Shown here: in pieces, positions 17,826 through 26,688 of the stretch
Layout: every line of letters begins with the position of its first letter
Position numbering within the stretch: position 1 is the first letter of the stretch
Assembly (NCBI GenBank): GCA_047777345.1
Contig: JBKEEJ010000003.1
Coordinates: 124,001-188,000, forward strand
DNA length: 64,000 nt
Origin: Anaerocolumna sp047777345
Lineage (GTDB): Bacteria > Bacillota > Clostridia > Lachnospirales > Lachnospiraceae
Direction: 5' to 3'
The notes under the pieces: generated by a model
What the model was told of the DNA's origin: nothing
Databases searched by the model: none
Seen by the model: the letters and a program-made list of their open reading frames with translations, nothing else
Translations under genes and position numbers: made by a program

Positions 17826-18605
17826 TTATTTATCTTTATTTTTAATTTTTTTCAATTCATCAAACACCACATCATTTAAGACCTTAATATAGGTTCCTTT
17901 CATTCCGGAAGATCTGGATTCGATAACACCAGCACTTTCAAACTTTCTTAGCGCATTCACAATAACAGACCTGGTAATACCTACTCTATCTGCAATTTTA
18001 CTGGCAACCAAAATACCTTCATTACCATCCAGTTCATCGAAAATGTGTATGATAGCTTCAAGTTCGGAGAAAGATAATGTACTAATGGCTGATTTAACAA
18101 TTTGAATTTTACGGTTTTCCTCTGCATTTTCTTCGTTTACGGAACGCATCATTTCAAGTCCCACAACAGTTGTACCATACTCACTTAAAATAATGTCATC
18201 CAGATCATACTGTTTGCTACACTTATATAAGAACAAGGTTCCGAGTCTTTCGCCTGCAATATCAATGGGATTTATAATGGCCTGATAATTATCGTTTTCG
18301 TCAAGTTCAAATCCTAAAGTCATTAAATTAACGTTTTCTTTGGTAGATAAAATATTTAACAGTCTTTCATTAAGTAACTGATCAATATATCCGCCAACCG
18401 TGTCTTTTATCAGTTCTTTAATCTCCTTGATATCATCCCTGTTCTTAACGCCTAAAACTTTACCCTTCTTACTAATAACAAGAATGTTTGATTCCAAGAT
18501 ATCGCTCAACACTTCACAAATGTCATTAAACACAACCTTTTGTGAATTATTGTTGTGCAATAATTTGTTTATTTTTCTTGTTTTATCTAGTAACTGTACA
18601 CTCAT
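17826..18605 (-). CDS. codY: Global nutrient regulator CodY
   Basis: A 259-residue protein, the same length as B. subtilis CodY. The N-terminal GAF domain (ligand: branched-chain amino acids) is followed by a C-terminal winged helix with ASKIADRVGITRSVIVNALR and the turn SSGMKGTYIKVLN. With bound isoleucine and GTP it represses nutrient-acquisition, motility and late-growth genes. The start MSVQLLDKTRKIN (18605) has GGGAGG upstream. It sits directly upstream of the flagellar operon, as in B. subtilis, so a regulatory link to motility is plausible. No clear CodY box was seen at flgB. Confidence 0.96.
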   Translation of the reverse strand: MSVQLLDKTRKINKLLHNNNSQKVVFNDICEVLSDILESNILVISKKGKVLGVKNRDDIKEIKELIKDTVGGYIDQLLNERLLNILSTKENVNLMTLGFELDENDNYQAIINPIDIAGERLGTLFLYKCSKQYDLDDIILSEYGTTVVGLEMMRSVNEENAEENRKIQIVKSAISTLSFSELEAIIHIFDELDGNEGILVASKIADRVGITRSVIVNALRKFESAGVIESRSSGMKGTYIKVLNDVVFDELKKIKNKDK

Positions 18606-18706
18606 GAAACATCCTCCCAGTACCCCCACTGAAATAATACATACCTTTCTCTCAGCTGTACTAATTTACATAATTATATACATATCTCAATTGTGCTATC
18701 AAATTA

Positions 18707-18735
18707 ATATTACCATAGATTTTTCATAAAAACAA
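18707..18735 (-). promoter_or_regulatory. σA-type promoter upstream of codY
   Basis: TTGTTT (18735-18730), a 17-bp spacer and TAATAT (18712-18707) on the minus strand, about 100 bp before the codY start and downstream of the topA stop. The position suggests that codY has its own promoter. Confidence 0.5.
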
Positions 18736-18793
18736 TACTTATTCACAGATTCTTAAAACACATTTTGCAAAAAAATTGAAATTTTTAAGTGAA

Positions 18794-20860
18794 TTATGAT
18801 TTTTTTGCTACAATATACCCGCATTTTTCATCATTGCACACTAAACTCGATCCCTTTTCCACCATATATCCGCCGCACTTCGGACACTTCTCATTGGACG
18901 GTTTCTGCCAGGTCATAAATTCACATTCCGGATTGTTTTCACAGCCATAATAGCGTCTGCCCTTTTTGGTTTTGCGGATTACCACGTCTTTTCCGCAAAG
19001 GGGGCAGGCTACACCGATTTTTTCCAGATAAGGCTTTGTATTACGGCATTCCGGAAATCCGGGACAGGCTAAAAATTTTCCGTGAGGGCCGTATTTGATA
19101 ACCATATTCCTGCCACATTCTTCACAAATTATATCGGTTTTTTCGTCTTCAATTTTAATAGCTTCCAGGTTTTCTTCCGCATGGGCTACCGCAGCGTCCA
19201 AATCGGGATAGAAATTACGGACAATGGTTTTCCAGTAAATTGTTCCGTCTTCCACCCGGTCTAATAAGGATTCCAGGTTAGCCGTAAAGTTAACGTCCAC
19301 TATGCTGGGAAATGCCTGCTTCATAATGCTGTTTACGATTTCGCCAAGTTCCGTAACATAAAGATTTTTATTTTCCTTTACCACATATCTTCTGGCTAAA
19401 ATTGTTGAAATGGTCGGGGCATAAGTACTAGGCCTTCCGATCCCTAATTCCTCCAGGGTTTTTACCAGTGAAGCTTCCGTATAATGGGCCGGTGGCTGGG
19501 TAAAATGCTGGGATGGTTTCAGTTCTTTTAAGGTCAGTTCCGAAGACTCGGTAAGATTCTTTAGCATATTGCTGTTTTGTTTTTCGTCTTCTTCCGTTGT
19601 ATACACCGACATGTATCCTTCAAAAACCAGTTTACTTCCCGATGTGGTAAAACGGTAACCGTTCCCATCAATTTTAACCGAAATTGTCTCATATTTTGCC
19701 GGTTGCATTCTGCTGGCCACAAATCTTTTCCATATAAGCTGATACAGACGAAACTGGTCTCTGCTTAAGGAGTCTTTCACAGCGGCAGGGGTAAGCTCAA
19801 CATAAGTAGGCCTGATTGCTTCATGAGCATCCTGAATCTTTCTTCCATTTTCTTTTACTATTTCTTTTCCTGCGACAAACTCTTCCCCGTAAGTACGAAT
19901 AATATAATCTCTGGCAGAAGCATCCGCTTCTTCTGATATCCGAACGGAATCAGTACGCAGATAGGTAATTAAGCCTACCGTTCCGTGATCTTTCACATCC
20001 ACACCTTCGTATAACTGCTGGGCAAGCCTCATGGTTTTTGATGTGGAAAAATTTAAGTTTTTTGCGGCTTCCTGCTGCAAAGTACTTGTAGTAAAAGGCA
20101 ACGGAGCTTTTTTCTGTCTTTCGCCGCGTTTGATTTCCGTAATCTTAAATTTTGCATTTTCCAGTTTTTTTATGATTTCATTCAGTTCGTCTTGCGAATG
20201 TATTACAATTTTTTCATTGCCATACCCGCTAAGTTTTGCGGTGAGAGGATGTTTTTCTCCTTCCACATAAAACTCAGCTTCCAGATTCCAATACTCTTCC
20301 GGTACAAATGCGTTAATTTCTTCTTCCCTGTCACAGATGATACGCAAAGCCACAGACTGAACACGGCCGGCACTTAACCCTCTTTTCACTTTTGCCCATA
20401 ATAAGGGGCTAATGGTATAACCTACCATCCTGTCCAGAATTCTTCTGGTCTGCTGAGAATCCACCAGATTCATATCAATGTCCCTGCCCTGTTTTATAGA
20501 AGCTTTTACAGCGTTTTTCGTAATTTCATTAAAAGTAATACGGCTGGTTTTGCTGGCATCTAACTTTAAGGCTTGGGATAAATGCCAGGAAATTGCCTCT
20601 CCTTCCCGGTCAGGGTCAGTCGCAAGGTATACTCTTTCTGCCTTTTTGGCTTCTTTTCGAAGCTTAGCTAAAAGTTCACCCTTGCCACGAATTGTTATAT
20701 ATTTCGGTTCATAATCGTTTTCAATATCAAATCCCAGTTGACTTTTGGGCATATCTCTCACATGTCCGTTGGAAGCAATCACTTCGTAATTACTTCCCAA
20801 GAATTTTTTGATTGTTTTTGCTTTTGCTGGTGATTCAACTATTACTAGATTTTTTGCCAT
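18794..20860 (-). CDS. topA: DNA topoisomerase I (type IA)
   Basis: A 688-residue type IA topoisomerase that relaxes negative supercoils. The N-terminal TOPRIM domain (NLVIVESPAKAKTIKKFLG, then ATDPDREGEAISWHL), the catalytic Tyr in GLITYLRTDS and the PSTYAPTI block are present. Three C-terminal zinc modules follow, with CEECG, CPLCG and CPKCG openings. The ATG at 20860 follows a GGGGAGTGGG site; the 23 residues upstream are not part of the family. The neighbours dprA and codY match Bacillus synteny. Confidence 0.97.
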   Translation of the reverse strand: MAKNLVIVESPAKAKTIKKFLGSNYEVIASNGHVRDMPKSQLGFDIENDYEPKYITIRGKGELLAKLRKEAKKAERVYLATDPDREGEAISWHLSQALKLDASKTSRITFNEITKNAVKASIKQGRDIDMNLVDSQQTRRILDRMVGYTISPLLWAKVKRGLSAGRVQSVALRIICDREEEINAFVPEEYWNLEAEFYVEGEKHPLTAKLSGYGNEKIVIHSQDELNEIIKKLENAKFKITEIKRGERQKKAPLPFTTSTLQQEAAKNLNFSTSKTMRLAQQLYEGVDVKDHGTVGLITYLRTDSVRISEEADASARDYIIRTYGEEFVAGKEIVKENGRKIQDAHEAIRPTYVELTPAAVKDSLSRDQFRLYQLIWKRFVASRMQPAKYETISVKIDGNGYRFTTSGSKLVFEGYMSVYTTEEDEKQNSNMLKNLTESSELTLKELKPSQHFTQPPAHYTEASLVKTLEELGIGRPSTYAPTISTILARRYVVKENKNLYVTELGEIVNSIMKQAFPSIVDVNFTANLESLLDRVEDGTIYWKTIVRNFYPDLDAAVAHAEENLEAIKIEDEKTDIICEECGRNMVIKYGPHGKFLACPGFPECRNTKPYLEKIGVACPLCGKDVVIRKTKKGRRYYGCENNPECEFMTWQKPSNEKCPKCGGYMVEKGSSLVCNDEKCGYIVAKKS

Positions 20861-21013
20861 ATACCCACTCCCCTTGTCTGGTTTACACTTTATGTTAAAT
20901 TGCAAGTTAAAATTTTTAAGCAGGTCCATTCATGACCATATATTATACATCAATTTTTTATACAAACAATAGGAATTTGATATGAAATGTCTGAAACACC
21001 AAATCAGCATCCA

Positions 21014-22102
21014 CTAAAGTATGCACTCATAGTAATTTTTTCCTACCTGTCTTATATAATTCTTTAATTCCAGCTGAGTCAGTATTTCTGTTAATTCCAT
21101 TATGCTTAAATTAGTTTCTCCAGCAATTTCATTCATATGCTTTGGTAAGAAACTTAAAACAGCATACACTATTTTTTCTTTTGTTTCAAGATATTTATCG
21201 TTTTTTTTCACATACTTTTTACAAATTTTATAGTTTATACCGTAATCTTCAAGTATTTCCTCCGGTCCGGTAACTAATTTTGCTCCCATTTTTATCAAAT
21301 TATTACAGCCTGTACTTAAAACATCCGTAATACGTCCCGGTATGGAATAAATATTTTTTCCCTGATCCAGTCCCATATCCGCCGTAATCAGGGAACCGCT
21401 TTTTTCTTTTGCCTCAATAACAAGGATTCCATCGGACAAGCCGCTTATAAGGCGGTTTCTCATAGGAAAATTCCATGGCTTTGGATAACAGTTAAGCCCG
21501 TATTCCGATATAACGCCTCCTTTTGTTTGCATATTAAGATACAGATTAAAATTTTCCTTGGGATAACATATATCCACACTGCATCCTTCAACCGCATAGG
21601 TACTTCCTTCTGCCAAAAGTGCCCCTTCATGGGCGTATCCGTCAATTCCCCTTGCTAAACCGCTGATAATCTGCACTCCGTTTTTTGCTAGTTCAGCTGC
21701 AAAAAATTTAGCTGTTTCCCTTCCGTAAGCAGAGCAATTTCTGGATCCCACTATGGCTATGCTGACCTTATCCTCTATTGGCAGGGAGCCTTTCACATAC
21801 AAACAAAAAGGCGGGTTATATATATTATGAAGGCGTTTCGGATACCGGTCCTCCTCTTTTGTAACAAAATATATGCCCTTCTCAGCCAGTTTAGCATAAT
21901 TTTCCCCTATTCTTTTTTGATTTTTGCTGTTTAATATAGTTTCCTTATCAGAAATGGTCAACTGCTTTATTTCCTCTAATCCTTTTCCCCTGTCTTTGTA
22001 TACTTCTTCGGGACTTCCAAAATAATCCAGAAGCAGCTGAATCTTTTTTATTCCGATTCCCTCCAGATTACATAACCAAAACCAATATTCCTTATTCGTC
22101 AT
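21014..22102 (-). CDS. dprA: DNA processing protein DprA (Smf)
   Basis: A 362-residue protein with an N-terminal SAM/HhH-like region, the Rossmann core (AIVGSRNCSAYGRE, SGLARGIDGYAHEGAL, the GCSVDICYPKEN block, SEY, and PMRNRLISGLSDGILVIEA) and a C-terminal winged helix. DprA loads RecA onto incoming single-stranded DNA during natural transformation. It is read 24 bp after comM, another competence-associated gene, and just before topA. Confidence 0.95.
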   Translation of the reverse strand: MTNKEYWFWLCNLEGIGIKKIQLLLDYFGSPEEVYKDRGKGLEEIKQLTISDKETILNSKNQKRIGENYAKLAEKGIYFVTKEEDRYPKRLHNIYNPPFCLYVKGSLPIEDKVSIAIVGSRNCSAYGRETAKFFAAELAKNGVQIISGLARGIDGYAHEGALLAEGSTYAVEGCSVDICYPKENFNLYLNMQTKGGVISEYGLNCYPKPWNFPMRNRLISGLSDGILVIEAKEKSGSLITADMGLDQGKNIYSIPGRITDVLSTGCNNLIKMGAKLVTGPEEILEDYGINYKICKKYVKKNDKYLETKEKIVYAVLSFLPKHMNEIAGETNLSIMELTEILTQLELKNYIRQVGKNYYECIL

Positions 22103-22126
22103 TTTATCCTCTCTTATAAACTAATT

Positions 22127-23656
22127 TTATTCTCCCCAGTATTTATTATCCATGCTGCGATAACAGATGGCTTCGCTAATGTGGTTTTCCTTTATGGCAT
22201 CCGAATTATCCAGGTCCGCAATGGTTCTGGATACTTTTAAAATACGGTGATAAGCCCTGGCACTTAAATTAAATTTATGAAAGGCATTTTCAAGGAGCAA
22301 ATGTTCTTTTTTCCCAAGGGTACAATATTTGCCGATGGTTTTGGGAGTCAGCTGAGAATTAAATGAAAAATTTTCCTTTTTATAACGGTGCAACTGTATT
22401 TCTCTGGCCATCATAACCCTTTCCCTTATTTTTTCCGAAGTTTCTGCTGCCTTGCGTTTTTCAAGCTCCTTATAATTTATCTGCAAAACTTCAATGCAAA
22501 TATCAATACGGTCAAGCAAGGGCCTGCTTATTTTTCCAATATAGCGTTTTACCTGATTTATGGAGCAATTGCATTTGTTCCGGTCCGGGTAATAACCGCA
22601 CGAGCAGGGGTTCATAGCAGCAACCATCATAAAATCCGCCGGGTAACGGCAAGTCCCGTTTAACCTTGCAATGGTAACTTCATTTTCTTCCAGAGGCTGT
22701 CTTAAAATCTCAATTACATTCCGGTTAAATTCCGGTAATTCATCCAAAAACAGGACACCATAATGGGCCAAGCTTATTTCTCCCGGCATAGGATTTCGTC
22801 CTCCTCCTGCAAGGGCAGCCGCTGTAATGGTATGATGGGGAGCCCGAAACGGCCTTTTTTCAATCAGTGACAGGTTATTGTTTAACAGGCCGGCAACGCT
22901 GTATATTTTGGATATTTCCAGACTTTCTTCAAAGGTTAACTTCGGTAAAATAGTTGGTATTCTTTTTGCCAGCATAGTTTTTCCGGATCCCGGAGGCCCT
23001 ACCATAAGAATATTGTGCATCCCGGAGGCCGCAATCTCAATTGCCCTTTTGGCCAGTTCCTGTCCGGTAACGTCAGCAAAATCCAGATTAGTCCCATTTT
23101 CCGAACCAGTAATTTCCCTGCTAAAAAAGCAGGGTTCCAGAATAAGACCACCGTTTAAGAATTCCACAACTTCCTTTAAATTGCTTACTCCGTACACATC
23201 AATTCCTTTGACTGCGGCACCTTCTTTGCCGTTATCTGCAGGGACGATGCATCGTTGAAACCCTGATTTGTAAGCGGTATAAACAATGGGAAGTACGCCG
23301 TTGACTTTATTAATTTTTCCGTTTAGACTCAGTTCACCGATAAATAAGGTGTCTTCTAAATTTTGTTGGGGAATATAACCGAATGCGGTTAATATTGCGA
23401 TTGCAATAGGAAGATCAAAGGCAGTCCCTTCCTTGCGAAGGTCTGCCGGAGACAGATTAATTGTAATTCTTTTGGCAGGGAGGAGGTAACCGGAGTTTTT
23501 AATGGATATCCGTACCCTTTCCCTTGCCTCCTTTACTTCAGAACCTAAATAGCCCACCAGGTCAAAAACTGGTAAACCATCGCTGACATCTGTTTCCACA
23601 GATACAATGGTACCGTCAATTCCGCTGACGGCCGCACTGAATGCTTTGCTAAACAT
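22127..23656 (-). CDS. comM: ComM/YifB-family AAA+ ATPase (Mg-chelatase-like)
   Basis: A 509-residue protein with an N-terminal LonC-like domain (GIDGTIVSVETDVSDGLP), a Mg-chelatase-type AAA+ core with Walker A VGPPGSGKTMLAKR and Walker B VLFLDELPEF, a zinc-like cluster (CSCGYYPDRNKCNC) and a helical C-terminal domain. ComM is a hexameric helicase that extends heteroduplex during transformation. The start MFSKAFSAAVSG (23656) has AAGGAG 12 bases upstream; the preceding 17 residues of the open frame are not family-like. It is followed by dprA in the same operon. Confidence 0.92.
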   Translation of the reverse strand: MFSKAFSAAVSGIDGTIVSVETDVSDGLPVFDLVGYLGSEVKEARERVRISIKNSGYLLPAKRITINLSPADLRKEGTAFDLPIAIAILTAFGYIPQQNLEDTLFIGELSLNGKINKVNGVLPIVYTAYKSGFQRCIVPADNGKEGAAVKGIDVYGVSNLKEVVEFLNGGLILEPCFFSREITGSENGTNLDFADVTGQELAKRAIEIAASGMHNILMVGPPGSGKTMLAKRIPTILPKLTFEESLEISKIYSVAGLLNNNLSLIEKRPFRAPHHTITAAALAGGGRNPMPGEISLAHYGVLFLDELPEFNRNVIEILRQPLEENEVTIARLNGTCRYPADFMMVAAMNPCSCGYYPDRNKCNCSINQVKRYIGKISRPLLDRIDICIEVLQINYKELEKRKAAETSEKIRERVMMAREIQLHRYKKENFSFNSQLTPKTIGKYCTLGKKEHLLLENAFHKFNLSARAYHRILKVSRTIADLDNSDAIKENHISEAICYRSMDNKYWGE

Positions 23657-23716
23657 ATTACATATTGACTCCTTTCCTTGTCTCTCCAACAAGAAAGGAA
23701 ACATCATCCGTTTAAC

Positions 23717-23745
23717 AGTATATCAAATTAATACTTGGCAGACAA
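23717..23745 (-). promoter_or_regulatory. σA-type promoter upstream of comM
   Basis: TTGTCT (23745-23740), a 17-bp spacer and TATACT (23722-23717) on the minus strand, about 60 bp before the comM start. This is a good match to the σA consensus and probably drives comM-dprA. Confidence 0.6.
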
Positions 23746-23750
23746 GTATT
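23730..23750. promoter_or_regulatory. Perfect palindrome over the comM -35 region
   Basis: AATACTTG (23730-23737), five bases, CAAGTATT (23743-23750): a perfect 8-bp inverted repeat that covers the -35 hexamer of the comM promoter. Its size and symmetry fit a dimeric repressor or activator site. The binding protein is unknown; it does not match the Bacillus LexA, ComK or CodY boxes. Confidence 0.45.
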
Positions 23751-23914
23751 ATAATACATATTAAATTAAAAAACAACTTATACAACTTATCTTTAAGCCA
23801 TGGGCGTTTATTATGTACCATCTATGACAATTTGAAGAAAGTAATCTGTTTTATAGTCTTCCGGAAATTCTGTTAATGGTTCTTACTGATGTCAATAAAA
23901 TTCCTGTTCATAAA

Positions 23915-24367
23915 TTAAGAATCCAGAATTTTCTTTAGTTCATCCATGAAGGTATTTACATCTTTAAATTCCCGGTAAACGGATGCGAAACGAACATAGG
24001 CCACCGGATCCAATTCCTTTAATTTATCCATTACCAGTTCTCCGATTAAAGAGCTAGGTACCTCTTTTTCTTCCAGGTTAAAAATGGTATTTTCCACTTC
24101 GTCTACCAATGCGTTTATTTGGTCCACAGAAATAGGACGTTTATGGCAGGAACGAAAAACACCTGCGGCTATTTTGGCACGATCATAGGGTTCTCTGTTA
24201 TTGTCCTTTTTAATAACCACTAAGGGGATTGCTTCCACCTTTTCATATGTGGTAAATCTTTTGCCGCATTCGTCACACTGACGTCTTCTTCTTATGGAAC
24301 TGTTATCATCAGCAGGCCTTGAATCAATAACCCTCGTATTTTCTTTACCGCAAAATGGACATTTCAT
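23915..24367 (-). CDS. nrdR: Ribonucleotide reductase repressor NrdR
   Basis: A 150-residue NrdR. The N-terminal zinc ribbon (CPFCG ... CDECGKRFTTYE) is followed by an ATP-cone domain (VVIKKDNNREPYDRAKIAAGV). It senses ATP/dATP and represses nrd genes. Length and both domains equal the family norm. It has its own promoter and lies next to the sporulation sigma block, a frequent clostridial arrangement. Confidence 0.97.
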   Translation of the reverse strand: MKCPFCGKENTRVIDSRPADDNSSIRRRRQCDECGKRFTTYEKVEAIPLVVIKKDNNREPYDRAKIAAGVFRSCHKRPISVDQINALVDEVENTIFNLEEKEVPSSLIGELVMDKLKELDPVAYVRFASVYREFKDVNTFMDELKKILDS

Positions 24368-24451
24368 TATAATACCTCTCTCATATATTTAAAATAATAT
24401 AGATGACAATAAATCAAGCGTACAGACTTTTAAACCACTTATCATAGCTCG

Positions 24452-24480
24452 ATTATATTGAAGTTTTTGTTTTTGGTCAA
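24452..24480 (-). promoter_or_regulatory. σA-type promoter of nrdR
   Basis: TTGACC (24480-24475), a 17-bp spacer and a perfect TATAAT (24457-24452) on the minus strand, about 85 bp before the nrdR ATG. It is a strong match to the housekeeping consensus. Confidence 0.7.
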
Positions 24481-24489
24481 GTATTTTCT

Positions 24490-24518
24490 ACATATATCCT
24501 GAAAAGGAATCATATACT
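24490..24518 (+). promoter_or_regulatory. Possible σE/σK-like promoter for the ylmC-type gene
   Basis: ACATAT, a 15-bp spacer and CATATACT on the plus strand, about 40 bp before the ylmC-type gene. CATA-type -10 elements are typical of mother-cell sigma factors. Weak evidence: no consensus scan was run, and the region is AT-rich. Confidence 0.25.
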
Positions 24519-24557
24519 TATAAAAATACCAGTCTAAACCTATTCCTGAGGTGACTT

Positions 24558-24824
24558 ATGATGAGAATGTGCGAATTGAAAAATAAAGAAGTTATAAACT
24601 GCAGAGACGGTGAAAGACTTGGATATATATGTGATCTGGAAATCGACATACATACCGGAATTGTGGTCCGGCTGATTGTACCCGGCCCCTGTAAAATATG
24701 GGGAATTTTAGGCAGGGATCAGGAGTATGTAATTGACTATACATGTATTAAGCAGATTGGCGCGGATGTGATTCTGGTGGATGTTGATGCGGAAAAAGCT
24801 TTGGTAAAATCGGCTTTTTTATAA
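24558..24824 (+). CDS. YlmC/YmxH-family PRC-barrel sporulation protein
   Basis: An 88-residue PRC-barrel protein (ELKNKEVINCRDGERLGYI, then the IWGILGRDQEYVIDY segment). This family is conserved in endospore formers and often adjoins sporulation genes; its exact role is unknown. GAGGTG lies 5-6 bases before the ATG at 24558. It is the only non-mobile gene in the window on the plus strand, divergent from nrdR and convergent with sigG. Confidence 0.85.
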   Translation: MMRMCELKNKEVINCRDGERLGYICDLEIDIHTGIVVRLIVPGPCKIWGILGRDQEYVIDYTCIKQIGADVILVDVDAEKALVKSAFL

Positions 24825-24847
24825 TATCTGTAATTAACTGATAATTG

Positions 24848-24908
24848 TTGCCTAATTTGCATGGACAAAGAAATATTTTCGTTCGGTTAATTCATACAAA
24901 TTAGGCAA
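24848..24908. terminator. Inverted repeat between converging ylmC-type gene and sigG
   Basis: TTGCCTAATTTG (24848-24859) pairs perfectly with CAAATTAGGCAA (24897-24908), a 12-bp stem with a 37-base loop. It lies in the gap between convergent genes. A T-rich tail follows on the plus strand within about 20 bases. It probably works as a weak bidirectional terminator. Confidence 0.5.
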
Positions 24909-24925
24909 TATAATATTTCTTTTTT

Positions 24926-25705
24926 TCATTGCATCAGGTAATTTTTCATACTTTTTAAGGCTGATTTTTCAAGTCTGGAAACTTGAGCTTGGGAGATACA
25001 TATTTCTTTGGCAACTTCCATTTGTGTTTTTCCCTCGTAAAAGCGAAGTTCGATAATATTTCTTTCTCGCTCCGACAATTTAGACAGAGCTTCTTTTAAT
25101 GAAATTTCCTCAACCCAGTTTTCTTCCTTATTTTTCTTGTCACTTACCTGATCCATTATATATAAGGTGTCGCCGCCTTCGGAATAGACTGGTTCGTAAA
25201 GGGATACCGGAGTTTGTATGGCATCCAGGGCATAAACAATATCTTCTTTGCTCATACCAATTTCTTGGGCTATTTCACAGACGGTCGGTTCTTTATCGTT
25301 CTTTTTTAATAAAGCTTCTTTCGCATATATTGCTTTATATGCAGTATCTCTTAAGGAACGGCTCACCCGTATGCTGTTGTTGTCTCTTAAATATCTTCTG
25401 ATTTCCCCGATAATCATGGGTACCGCATAGGTTGAAAACTTGACATTTTGATTAATATCAAAATTATCAATCGCCTTCATAAGTCCAATACAACCGATTT
25501 GAAATAAGTCATCCACATTTTCATTACTGTTGGAAAAACGCTGTATAATACTAAGTACCAGCCTGAGATTGCCTTTAATGTACAACTCTCTGGCTTCTTT
25601 ATCCCCCTTTAGTATGCGCTTAAATAATTCTTCTTTTTCAGTATTGCTTAACAATGGTAACTTGGATGTATTTACACCACATATTTCTACCTTATAAAGA
25701 GCCAT
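24926..25705 (-). CDS. sigG: Late forespore sigma factor σG
   Basis: A 259-residue sigma-70 family protein. The N-terminal KVEICGVNTSKLPLLSN is the σG-specific start seen in B. subtilis, followed by region 2 (VDDLFQIGCIGLMKAIDNFD, then KFSTYAVPMIIGEIRRYLRD), region 3 and region 4 (ERERNIIELRFYEGKTQMEVA, then ISQAQVSRLEKSAL). It transcribes late forespore genes. The start at 25705 has GGGAGG upstream. It follows sigE, as in Bacillus spoIIG-spoIIIG. Confidence 0.97.
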   Translation of the reverse strand: MALYKVEICGVNTSKLPLLSNTEKEELFKRILKGDKEARELYIKGNLRLVLSIIQRFSNSNENVDDLFQIGCIGLMKAIDNFDINQNVKFSTYAVPMIIGEIRRYLRDNNSIRVSRSLRDTAYKAIYAKEALLKKNDKEPTVCEIAQEIGMSKEDIVYALDAIQTPVSLYEPVYSEGGDTLYIMDQVSDKKNKEENWVEEISLKEALSKLSERERNIIELRFYEGKTQMEVAKEICISQAQVSRLEKSALKSMKNYLMQ

Positions 25706-25856
25706 ATTGAAACCTCCCAAATCATATTTACTAAATTAATGATTCACTTTTTAGGTTCTCTTTATACGGTTATATGTGATGTAATAATTTCCTTTTTTTC
25801 TGTTTCTATTATCAAATCAGTTAAATATTGTTTTCCGAATAAAATTTATTTATGAA

Positions 25857-26597
25857 CTATTCCAGACGTAACATTTCTTTTTTTAACCGTTTGATAATTT
25901 TCTTTTCCAGCCTGGATATATAAGACTGGGAAATTCCCAACAAATCAGCCACTTCTTTCTGGGTTCGCTCAATGCCGTCCTCTGTGTTTAAGCCAAACCG
26001 GAGCTGAACGATAATTCTTTCTCTCTCACTTAATTTTGACAAAGCTTTCCCTAACAGCTTCCGGTCCACTTCTTCCTCAATATTTTTATAAATTACATCT
26101 TCGTCGGTACCCAAAATGTCGGATAAAAGCAATTCGTTTCCATCCCAATCCACATTCAGAGGTTCGTCAATGGATACTTCCAGTTTGGTTTTATTATTTC
26201 TTCGCAAATACATGAGTATTTCGTTTTCAATGCATCTTGAAGCATAAGTCGCAAGTTTAATATTTTTATCCGGATTATACGTATTGATGGCTTTAATCAG
26301 GCCTATGGTTCCTATGGATATTAAGTCCTCAACCCCAACACCCGTGTTATCAAATTTCTTTGCTATGTACACCACAAGTCTTAAATTATGTTCCACAAGT
26401 ACAGACTTCGCTTCCGTATCATATTCTGTTCCCAGTCTTGCAATTTCTTCCGCTTCTCTCACTGCATCAAGCGGTGCGGGAAGAACTTCTGCTCCACCAA
26501 TATAATGTATATCACCATGACCGTTAAACAGGATACTTCGAAAGTCAGGAATAACCCGAAACTGAATTTTATTTGGTATTGTAATTTTTAATAGCAT
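25857..26597 (-). CDS. sigE: Pro-σE, early mother-cell sigma factor
   Basis: A 246-residue sigma-70 family protein with an N-terminal pro-sequence (about the first 30 residues, MLLKITIPNKIQFRVIPDF) ahead of the conserved IHYIGGAEVLPAPL, as in σE precursors cut by SpoIIGA. Region 2 (VEDLISIGTIGLIKAINTY) and region 4 (ERTQKEVADLLGISQSYISRLEKKII) are complete. spoIIGA lies immediately upstream, forming the classic spoIIG operon. Confidence 0.97.
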   Translation of the reverse strand: MLLKITIPNKIQFRVIPDFRSILFNGHGDIHYIGGAEVLPAPLDAVREAEEIARLGTEYDTEAKSVLVEHNLRLVVYIAKKFDNTGVGVEDLISIGTIGLIKAINTYNPDKNIKLATYASRCIENEILMYLRRNNKTKLEVSIDEPLNVDWDGNELLLSDILGTDEDVIYKNIEEEVDRKLLGKALSKLSERERIIVQLRFGLNTEDGIERTQKEVADLLGISQSYISRLEKKIIKRLKKEMLRLE

Positions 26598-26688
26598 TCT
26601 TTTTTCCTCCCATCACAGTTTCACCCAATGCATAAAAATATAGTGAAGTTATCTGCCATATCTTATAGACATTTCCTGTGAAGCATAT

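Noticed and set aside
18770..18787. AT-rich near-palindrome near the topA stop as a CodY box
   Set aside because: The half-sites are in the wrong order relative to AATTTTCWGAAAATT, and the region is simply AT-rich.
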